64,000 bases of DNA from Halopseudomonas xinjiangensis (GTDB lineage Bacteria > Pseudomonadota > Gammaproteobacteria > Pseudomonadales > Pseudomonadaceae). The number at the start of each line of letters is the position of its first letter. Positions within the stretch are counted from its first letter, which is position 1. The stretch is from positions 3,127,001 through 3,191,000 of the forward strand of contig NZ_LT629736.1 in the NCBI RefSeq assembly GCF_900104945.1, written 5' to 3'. Below, in pieces: positions 57,634-64,000 of this stretch. The notes under the pieces were generated by a model. It saw only the letters and a program-made list of their open reading frames with translations, ran no database searches and was not told where the DNA came from. Both the position numbers and the translations under genes were made by a program.

Positions 57634-58665
57634 TCAGGCCAGTCGCGACCAGGCCCGATAGAGTGGTTCGGCGAGAAACATGACCAGGAACAGCCGCAAT
57701 ACCTGTAGGGCCGTGACCAGCGCCACCGACAGGTGCAGGGCCTCGGCGGTCAGGCAGAGCTCGGTAATGCCGCCGGGCATCATGCCCAGCATGAGGCTGG
57801 CATCGTCGACCTTCGCACCCAGGCTGAGCAGCTCCGCGAGAGCCGCTGCCACCAGCATCGCGGTTAGGGTAAACAGCAGCACGCGAAGCAAAAAGGCCGG
57901 AGCGCTACGGAAAAATGCCCGGTCGAAATGACAGCCGAGCGCGCAGCCGATCAGCCACTGGCCGGCCTCCCCGGCACCGGCCGGCAGTTCGAGATCGAGG
58001 TCGAACACGATGCTCGCGGCGCTGCAGATGATCAGAGGGCCGAGCATCCAGGGGTTGGGCTGGCCCAGGCGCCGCCAGACCAGCGCCAGCAGGCCGCCAA
58101 GCGGCATGAGCAACGCCAGCCACCGCCAGTCGACCTCGCCGCCCTGAGCTGGCTCGGCTGTCGGCAGACCCCAGGTGAACAGCGCTGGAACGATCAGCAC
58201 CACGAGCAACAGTCGAAGGCTGTGCGCCGCGACGACCATCGCCGGCTGCGCCTGGTGGCGGGTCGAGAGCACGGCCATCTCGCTGGCGCCGCCGGGCATG
58301 CTGGCGAACCAGGCGGTGGCACGGTCCACGCCGCTGCGGCGCAGAATGGCGATGCCGATCAGACTGAGCAATGCGGTGCCGCACGCACCCAGAACGACGA
58401 CCCACAAATGGCTGAGCATCTGTGCGAACACCGGCGCGGTAAAGTGCAGCCCAATGGCGCTGGCAACGATCCATTGTCCCGCTTGGCGCCCGCCGGGCAG
58501 CGGAACCAGCAGCCAGCCGCAGCAACGCACGGCGATCACTGACAAGAGTGATCCGACCATATACGGCAACGGCCAGTCAGCGATACTTGCCAACCAGCCG
58601 CCGATCAGTCCTACCACAGGCGTGGACCACATCCGCATGTGGTCCAGCCGGCTTGCTTCAGGCAT
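57634..58665 (-). CDS. AbrB-family membrane protein
   Basis: A 343-residue membrane protein of the AbrB/COG3180 family (about ten segments in two repeats), with WFASMPGGASEMAVLS and MLGMMPGGITELCLTAEAL as the duplicated P-G-G motifs. It starts eight bases inside the end of tctA and so is translated with the tricarboxylate transporter. Function unknown; the name AbrB is from a family label and has nothing to do with the Bacillus regulator. Confidence 0.87.
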   Translation of the reverse strand: MPEASRLDHMRMWSTPVVGLIGGWLASIADWPLPYMVGSLLSVIAVRCCGWLLVPLPGGRQAGQWIVASAIGLHFTAPVFAQMLSHLWVVVLGACGTALLSLIGIAILRRSGVDRATAWFASMPGGASEMAVLSTRHQAQPAMVVAAHSLRLLLVVLIVPALFTWGLPTAEPAQGGEVDWRWLALLMPLGGLLALVWRRLGQPNPWMLGPLIICSAASIVFDLDLELPAGAGEAGQWLIGCALGCHFDRAFFRSAPAFLLRVLLFTLTAMLVAAALAELLSLGAKVDDASLMLGMMPGGITELCLTAEALHLSVALVTALQVLRLFLVMFLAEPLYRAWSRLA

Positions 58666-60178
58666 TGGCTTCCACTACCGCCGCCACGCGTGCCCGGCGT
58701 GCGCGGTAGCCACGCCAGAATGGCAGGGCGACCATCACGATCACCAGCGCCCAGAGGCCCAGGGTGATCGGGCTGTTCCAGAGAATCGCCAGATCGCCGT
58801 CGGAGATCGACAGCGCCCGCCGCAGGTTGCTCTCCATCATGCCGCCCAGAATGAAACCCAGCAGCAGAGCCGACAGCGGGAAACCCAACTTGCGCATGAT
58901 GTAGCCGAAGATGCCGATGGCGACCATCAGAAACAGGTCGAAGGTGGTGGCGTGGACCGCGTAGACGCCGATCGAGGTGATGATGGCGATGGCCGGCACC
59001 AGGGTCCAGTTGGGCACCGACAGGATGCGCGTGAAAATATTGATCATCGGCACGTTCATCACGATCAGGATGACGTTGGCGACGAACAGCGAGGCGATCA
59101 GGCCCCAGACGATGTCCGGCTGATTCTGAAAAAGCAGCGGACCAGGCGTGATGTTGTACAGCGTCAGCGCGCCAAGCATTACCGCAGTGGTGCCGGAGCC
59201 TGGGATGCCCAGCGTCAGCATGGGTACCATGGAGCCGCAGGCCGAGGCGCTGTTGGCGGTTTCAGGCGCGGCCAACCCACGCAGGTCGCCCTCACCGAAG
59301 CGGCCGCTCTCGCCAGCGATGCGCTTCTCCGACATGTAACTCATGGCGCTGGCCAGGGTTGCGCCGGCTCCCGGCAGAATGCCGAAGACGAAGCCCATCA
59401 CGCCGCTACGCAAATTGGTAGCGAACACTGACGAGCCTTCCTTGAAGTTGAACAGCATCCGCCCGCTTGCCTTCACCGCGGCCTGGCCGTGATGTGTCCG
59501 TTCCAGCAGCGTGAGGATTTCGCTGATGCTGAATAGCCCGAGGACCAGCACCACGAACTGAATGCCGTCCGCCAGGCCAAGGCTGCCGAAGGTAAAGCGA
59601 TACACGCCGCTGTTGGCATCGATACCGACGCAGGACAACAGCAACCCTATGATCACGGCTACCGCGGTCTTGACCGGCTTGTCGCCGGCCATGCCGGCCA
59701 GGCAGACGATGGCGAAAACCATCAGCATGAAATACTCGGCCGGTCCGAAGGATACTGCCCAGCGAGCCAGCATGGGCGCAAACATCACCACACCGAGCGT
59801 TGCGATCATGCCGCCAATGAAGGAGCTCCAGGCCGAAATCGACAGGGCGATGCCTCCCTTGCCCTGCCGCGCAAGCGGATAGCCGTCGAGCGTGGTCATG
59901 ACCGCCGAAGCCTCGCCGGGAATATTGAGCAGAATCGAGGAAATCCGTCCGCCGTATTCGCAGCCCAGGTACACCGAAGCCAACAGGATGAGCGCAGTCT
60001 CCGGTGGCAGGCCGAGGGCGAAAGCGACCGGGATCAGCAGCGCGACGCCGTTGATTGGTCCGAGGCCCGGCAGCAGCCCGACGATGGTGCCGATGGTGGT
60101 GCCGGCGAGGGCGGTGACCAGATTGTTCGGGCTCAGCGCAACGCTGAAGCCCTGACCGAGGTATTGAAGAGTTTCCAT
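58658..60178 (-). CDS. tctA: Tripartite tricarboxylate transporter, large membrane subunit
   Basis: Large permease subunit (506 residues, about 11-12 membrane segments). GTTIGTIVGLLPGLGPINGVALL and LGCEYGGRISSILLNIPGEASA are the TctA hallmark blocks, quoted in part as GLLPGLGPINGVALL and GRISSILLNIPGEASA; GSMVPMLTLGIPGSGTTAVM repeats the fold. It follows tctB by two bases. Confidence 0.95.
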   Translation of the reverse strand: METLQYLGQGFSVALSPNNLVTALAGTTIGTIVGLLPGLGPINGVALLIPVAFALGLPPETALILLASVYLGCEYGGRISSILLNIPGEASAVMTTLDGYPLARQGKGGIALSISAWSSFIGGMIATLGVVMFAPMLARWAVSFGPAEYFMLMVFAIVCLAGMAGDKPVKTAVAVIIGLLLSCVGIDANSGVYRFTFGSLGLADGIQFVVLVLGLFSISEILTLLERTHHGQAAVKASGRMLFNFKEGSSVFATNLRSGVMGFVFGILPGAGATLASAMSYMSEKRIAGESGRFGEGDLRGLAAPETANSASACGSMVPMLTLGIPGSGTTAVMLGALTLYNITPGPLLFQNQPDIVWGLIASLFVANVILIVMNVPMINIFTRILSVPNWTLVPAIAIITSIGVYAVHATTFDLFLMVAIGIFGYIMRKLGFPLSALLLGFILGGMMESNLRRALSISDGDLAILWNSPITLGLWALVIVMVALPFWRGYRARRARVAAVVEANA

Positions 60179-60180
60179 GA

Positions 60181-60636
60181 TCAGATCTCCAGCTGGGCGA
60201 GCACGCCCAGGGGTAGGGGCACGTCGAGAACGTTATCGAACAGGAAGTACAAGCCGACGCCGAGGACTACCGCCAGCACCAGACTCTGGGGCCAGCGGCC
60301 ACCGAACAAGCGCGCCATGCCCAGAGCAAAGAGGATGGCCGTGGGAATGAAACCCAGCCGCTCGAACAGCGCGGCCAGTCCCAGCAGCAGAGCCAGGCAG
60401 ATCAGTGCCTTGCGCATCATGGCTGGTACCAGTGCCGGTTCGTCGTCCGTATCGGCTTCAAGGCTGGGTTTGATGATCAGCACAATGGCGCCGAGTCCGA
60501 GCAGCACCATCAGCATCAGGGGGTAGGCGCGCGGGCCTACTGGTTCGTAGGAGTAGGGGGCTTGGTAGCCCCAGGCGATGAAACCGAGGCACAGGCAAGC
60601 CAGCAGCAGGCTCGCCGCAAACAGGCGTTGGTACAT
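60181..60636 (-). CDS. tctB: Tripartite tricarboxylate transporter, small membrane subunit
   Basis: A 151-residue protein with four predicted membrane helices, the size and layout of TctB. Sequence conservation in TctB is weak, and the call rests mainly on its place between tctC and tctA. Confidence 0.9.
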   Translation of the reverse strand: MYQRLFAASLLLACLCLGFIAWGYQAPYSYEPVGPRAYPLMLMVLLGLGAIVLIIKPSLEADTDDEPALVPAMMRKALICLALLLGLAALFERLGFIPTAILFALGMARLFGGRWPQSLVLAVVLGVGLYFLFDNVLDVPLPLGVLAQLEI

Positions 60637-60687
60637 GGGGAAATCCTCGCAAGGGGCAGGCCGACGGGACGCCGACCTGTTCGGCTG

Positions 60688-61668
60688 TTACTCGACCAGC
60701 CCGAACTCGGCGGCCAGTTCGCGGTAGACCTTGACCCGGCTTTTCACATGCGTGTCGAGCTCGTCACCGGTCATCGCGAAGGGAAACAACTCACGTTGCT
60801 CGCGCAGCGTGGCGAAGTCTTCCGAGGCCAGCAGCTGGTCGAAGGCACTTTTCCACCAGTTGAAATCTTCGTCGGACACGTCCGGCCCCATGTAAAAGCC
60901 ACGGATCACTGGCCAGCTGACGTCGTAGCCCTGCTCCTTGGCTGTCGGAATATCCGCCACGGCCTCGCCGGGCAGACGCTCGTCGGACATCACCGCGAGG
61001 ATTCGCATGCCGCCGCTTTCGATGTGCGGCACGGAGTCGGATATGTCGGTGCTGGCCACATCGATATGCCCACCGAGCAGTGCGGTAGCCAGCTCGCCGC
61101 CGCCTTCCATCGCCACGTAGCGCAGGCGGCGCGGCTCGATCCCTGCAGCCCGGGCGACCAGCGCAGTCTGCATCCAGTCCTGCCCGCCGACGGTACCGCC
61201 GGAGCCGATGACCACCTTGCCCGGATCGGCCTTGAGCGCGGCTACCAGATCATCCAGCGTCTCGAATTCAGAGTCCGCACGCACCGCGATGGCGCCGTAG
61301 CTGGACCCAACCGCCGCCAGCCATCGCACCGCCGACTCGTCGAAGCGGCCGAATTTGCCCTGCGAAAGGTTCAGCAACGAGCCGCTGGAAAACGCGGTGA
61401 TGGTGCCGCCATCATCGGCTCGCTGGGCGACCACGGAGTTGTAGGCAACCGCGCCGACACCGCCTGGCATGTAGGTCACGCGCATTGGACGCGACAGGAT
61501 CTCGGACTCAAGCAACGCTGATTGCGCAAGCTTGCAGGTAAGGTCGAATCCGCCACCGGGAGCGGCTGGAGCGATACATTCAGGGCGTCGCGGTTCGTCA
61601 GCCAGGGTGTAGCCGGCCAGGCCGATGCAGGCCAGAGAGAGCAGCGCGGCGCGCAGGGAGGTTTTCAT
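60688..61668 (-). CDS. tctC: Tripartite tricarboxylate transporter, periplasmic binding protein
   Basis: Binding protein of 326 residues with a signal peptide (about 1-23, ending TLADEP region). The Bug-family start ECIAPAAPGGGFDLTCKLAQ, the MPGGVGAVAYN loop and GSGGTVGGQDW match TctC/Bug proteins, which bind citrate and other carboxylates. It is encoded between the porin and tctB; a 51-base gap separates it from tctB. Confidence 0.94.
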   Translation of the reverse strand: MKTSLRAALLSLACIGLAGYTLADEPRRPECIAPAAPGGGFDLTCKLAQSALLESEILSRPMRVTYMPGGVGAVAYNSVVAQRADDGGTITAFSSGSLLNLSQGKFGRFDESAVRWLAAVGSSYGAIAVRADSEFETLDDLVAALKADPGKVVIGSGGTVGGQDWMQTALVARAAGIEPRRLRYVAMEGGGELATALLGGHIDVASTDISDSVPHIESGGMRILAVMSDERLPGEAVADIPTAKEQGYDVSWPVIRGFYMGPDVSDEDFNWWKSAFDQLLASEDFATLREQRELFPFAMTGDELDTHVKSRVKVYRELAAEFGLVE

Positions 61669-61715
61669 GGTGGTTCTCCTATGGAGTCTTATTGTAGGAC
61701 CGTTAGTCGCAAGGC

Positions 61716-62975
61716 TTACCAGATCGGCAGGCTGTAACTGAGGATCAGGCGGTTTTCATCTGCATCGCGGGCGAAGCTGGAGCGGTAGCTCGCATTACGC
61801 CAGCGGATGCCGAGATTCTTCAGCGAGCCGGATTGCACGACATACATCAGCTCACTGTCGCGCTCCCATTCCCTGGCTTCGCCGCCGGCCAGCGGACGAC
61901 CCTGGTCACCGCGCACGTAGCGGGTCATGAAGATCAGACCTGGAACACCGATGGCTTCGAAGTCGTAGTCGTAACGCAGCTGAATCGAGCGCTGGCCGGC
62001 TTCGGCGAAATCGTTGATCTGCACGAAATTGACCAGATAAGGATTGCTGCCGTTGATATAGGGGAAGGCGTTATCGCCGCGCAGCTTCTGTAACGCGGCA
62101 GTAACCACGTGTCCCGAACGACCGTAGCTGACCCGCCCCTGCCAGGCCTGGTTGTCGATATCGCCGGCCAGTGCGCTGCCCTGCTCTTCAGAGAATGCCA
62201 CGCGCAGCTCGCTGGTCAGCACGCCCTCGCCCAGCGGTTGCTCCCAGGCGAGGCCGAGAAACTGTTGGCGGTAGAGATCATCCAGTTGTGCCAGATGAAA
62301 GCTGCCCGCCAGGCCTGGGGTGAATTGGTAATCCGCCCCAACCCATTGAAAATGATTTGCGTTGAACGAGCCGCCAAACCGGCCATTTTTGTTGTTCAGT
62401 GCCAGCTCGTCGGAGCCGCTCGAGTTGCGATACCGGACGCTTTCCAGATGTCCGAGGCTGACTGCCAGCGACTCGATCTCGCCGATGCTGACCATGGCAC
62501 CTTCGAAGGTCTGCGGCAGGATGCGGCTGTTGTTTGGCTGCAGAGTGGGCAGTTTGGGAAACAGCGTGCCCACGTATACTTCGGACTGCGAAGCGCGCGC
62601 CTTTGCCGTCAGCCCGAGGGTGCTGAAGTCATCCTCCGCGCGGTTGTCAGAATCACGCGGCAGCAGGCCGGTACCGGTGCGATCCGGGCTCGAATCGAGC
62701 TTGATACCGAGCAGCGCCTGGGCATCGAGCCCGAAGCCAACGACGCCAGGGGTGAAGCCCGACTCGATATTCAGCAGAAAGCCCTGGGCCCATTCTTCGC
62801 GCTTGGACTGGCCGGCATCTTCCCGGAAGTCGCGATTGAAATAGATATTGCGCAGGTCGAGACGTGCACTGCTGTCTTCGATGAAACCCTGAGCATGACC
62901 AGCCTGACTGGCGAGCGTCGAACCGATGGCGAGGAGAGTGGGGGCCACGAGCGCCCGGCGTGGAACTGTACTCAT
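61716..62975 (-). CDS. OprD-family outer-membrane porin
   Basis: A 419-residue outer-membrane channel. A signal peptide (about 1-28, ending GHA) is followed by FIEDSSARLDLRNIYFNRDFRE, the OprD N-terminus, and the chain ends with RLILSYSLPIW, a barrel-type C-terminus with a terminal aromatic residue. The best parallel is OpdH, the tricarboxylate porin of P. aeruginosa, which is likewise next to tctCBA. First gene of the operon. Confidence 0.93.
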   Translation of the reverse strand: MSTVPRRALVAPTLLAIGSTLASQAGHAQGFIEDSSARLDLRNIYFNRDFREDAGQSKREEWAQGFLLNIESGFTPGVVGFGLDAQALLGIKLDSSPDRTGTGLLPRDSDNRAEDDFSTLGLTAKARASQSEVYVGTLFPKLPTLQPNNSRILPQTFEGAMVSIGEIESLAVSLGHLESVRYRNSSGSDELALNNKNGRFGGSFNANHFQWVGADYQFTPGLAGSFHLAQLDDLYRQQFLGLAWEQPLGEGVLTSELRVAFSEEQGSALAGDIDNQAWQGRVSYGRSGHVVTAALQKLRGDNAFPYINGSNPYLVNFVQINDFAEAGQRSIQLRYDYDFEAIGVPGLIFMTRYVRGDQGRPLAGGEAREWERDSELMYVVQSGSLKNLGIRWRNASYRSSFARDADENRLILSYSLPIW

Positions 62976-63166
62976 CGATGCTGAACTCCATTCTTGTTTT
63001 TGTAACCGGGCGATCGATGCGCCCTGGGTGCGGCTTACCTGCTGAGGAGGGGTACCGTGAAGCGATGCTAGTCAGCCAGGCTTTCACCAACCTTTCATCC
63101 GTACGGCCAATAGCGACACCGGACGGGCGGTGTACACTTCTTCACGAACGACGCAGGGAGACTCAG
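62976..63166. promoter_or_regulatory. oprD/tctCBA - tctDE divergent promoter region
   Basis: A 191-base gap between the porin gene and the response-regulator gene, where the regulator is expected to bind. I see no clear repeat I can call a TctD box. Confidence 0.5.
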
Positions 63167-63835
63167 GTGCGAATACTGCTGGTAGAGGATGATGCCGAGT
63201 TGGCTGACAGCCTGAGCCGTGCGCTCAAGTCGGGCGGCTGGACCGTTGATACGCTGCATGACGGGGTGGCGGCGGACCTGGCTTTGCGCACCGAGGATTA
63301 CGCACTGGCCGTGCTCGATGTTGGCCTGCCACGCATGGACGGATTCGAGGTGTTGCGCGGTCTGCGCGAACGCGGTCAGACCTTGGCGGTGATCATGCTG
63401 ACTGCCAGGGGCGAGGTGGGCGACCGGGTGCGAGGTCTGAATCTGGGCGCCGATGACTACCTGGCCAAACCCTTCGAACTGAGTGAACTGGAAGCCCGTG
63501 TCAACGCGTTACTGCGCCGCAGTCTCATGGGCGGAGAGCGTCAGCAGCACTGTGGTTCGCTGGTTTACGATCTGACCGACCGCCGGTTTACCCTCAACGG
63601 AGAAGCGTTGAGTCTGCCGTCGCGCGAGCACGCCGTATTGGAGAGCCTGATCGCCCGCCCGGGCCGGTTGATGAGCAAGGATCAACTGGCTGGGAAGGTA
63701 TTTGGTCTGGATCAGGATGCTAGCCCCGAAGCCATCGAAATATACATCTCGCGCCTGCGCCGCAAGCTCGACGGCAGCCAGGTGCGCATCGTCACCTTTC
63801 GCGGCCTGGGTTACCTGCTCGAGGCGCAGGAGTGA
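63167..63835 (+). CDS. tctD: OmpR-type response regulator TctD
   Basis: A 222-residue regulator: receiver (VEDDAE, phospho-Asp51 in LAVLDVGLP, Lys in LAKPFE) and winged-helix DNA-binding domain ending EAIEIYISRLRRKLDGS and GLGYLLEAQE. It resembles TctD/QseB-like regulators and is divergent from the porin and tctCBA genes, supporting control of tricarboxylate uptake. The GTG at 63167 follows GGGAG at 6 bases; the upstream open frame is not used. Confidence 0.93.
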   Translation: MRILLVEDDAELADSLSRALKSGGWTVDTLHDGVAADLALRTEDYALAVLDVGLPRMDGFEVLRGLRERGQTLAVIMLTARGEVGDRVRGLNLGADDYLAKPFELSELEARVNALLRRSLMGGERQQHCGSLVYDLTDRRFTLNGEALSLPSREHAVLESLIARPGRLMSKDQLAGKVFGLDQDASPEAIEIYISRLRRKLDGSQVRIVTFRGLGYLLEAQE

Positions 63836-64000
63836 ACCGCTGGAAAAGCCTCCGCGGTCGGCTGCTCAGCCGTCTGGCCCTGGTGCTCGGTATATTGCTG
63901 GCGCTCGGCAGCATCAACGCCTACTGGAGCGCCCGCAGCGCAGCTGATGTCGCATATGACCGTTCCCTGCTCTCCTCGGCACGCGCGATTGCGGAAAGTC
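63832..64000 (+). CDS. tctE: Sensor histidine kinase TctE, N-terminal part (3' cut by window edge)
   Basis: The first 56 residues of a membrane kinase, starting at GTG that overlaps the tctD stop by 4 bases. A basic leader (NRWKSLRGRLLSRL) precedes a membrane helix (LALVLGILLALGSINAY) and the sequence SARSAADVAYDRSLLSSARAIAES, which is the periplasmic TctE/QseC-type start. The catalytic part lies beyond the window. Confidence 0.9.
   Translation, partial: MNRWKSLRGRLLSRLALVLGILLALGSINAYWSARSAADVAYDRSLLSSARAIAES

Overview
The window is about 62% GC and comes from a gammaproteobacterium of the Pseudomonas lineage, probably the marine/halophilic Halopseudomonas (P. pertucinogena) side; the genus-level call is inference. 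It opens inside gyrB and runs through plsC-gmhB-glyS-glyQ-tag-htrB-PilZ, trkH-trkA-rsmB-fmt-def, lysM-dprA-tsaC-hemF-aroE and trpBA/trpI. That is the order seen next to the chromosomal origin in Pseudomonas, so the window probably begins a few kb from oriC. One insertion in this core is a metallo-beta-lactamase-fold hydrolase after gyrB.

From 22 to 46 kb the content is accessory. A hydroxamate-type siderophore importer (fhuC-fhuD-fhuB) and an FhuF ferric reductase flank a TSUP transporter, a quinone-reductase-like oxidoreductase, HMG-CoA lyase and a nitronate monooxygenase. Beside fhuF only the last 37 codons of a TonB-dependent receptor survive, fused to the end of a signalling operon: a 1305-residue PAS/GAF histidine kinase, a receiver protein and an Hpt-REC-REC-GGDEF diguanylate cyclase. 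Then come an SDR, a SulP anion transporter, a cytochrome b561, a second TSUP, a second SDR, and an epimerase/bile-acid-type symporter/flavin monooxygenase set divergent from an AraC regulator. The 347-base gap at 41741-42087 holds two related, oppositely oriented fold-back elements whose hairpin loops are all NGGA, one of them an exact match to the CsrA/RsmA consensus.

The most unusual block is 46.6-57.6 kb, all on the plus strand: an ABC importer whose binding protein ends in a NosL-like domain, a GntR/UTRA repressor, an AprA-like flavoprotein, a short AprB-like ferredoxin, a HEAT-repeat protein, a 7Fe ferredoxin, a DUF971 protein, a YeiH-type exporter, a ferredoxin-NADP reductase and an Mrp/ApbC Fe-S carrier. 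Three GT-N4-AC palindromes sit at the SBP promoter, the repressor start and the fdxA/DUF971 gap and could tie the block into one regulon. The simplest reading is import of a sulfur- or nitrogen-containing small anion, a flavin/Fe-S redox step fed from NADPH through ferredoxin, dedicated Fe-S maturation and export of an oxyanion product. The substrate cannot be read from the sequence.

The window ends with a tricarboxylate uptake locus (oprD-type porin, tctC, tctB, tctA, plus an AbrB-type permease) divergent from its tctD/tctE two-component regulator; tctE is cut by the window edge.
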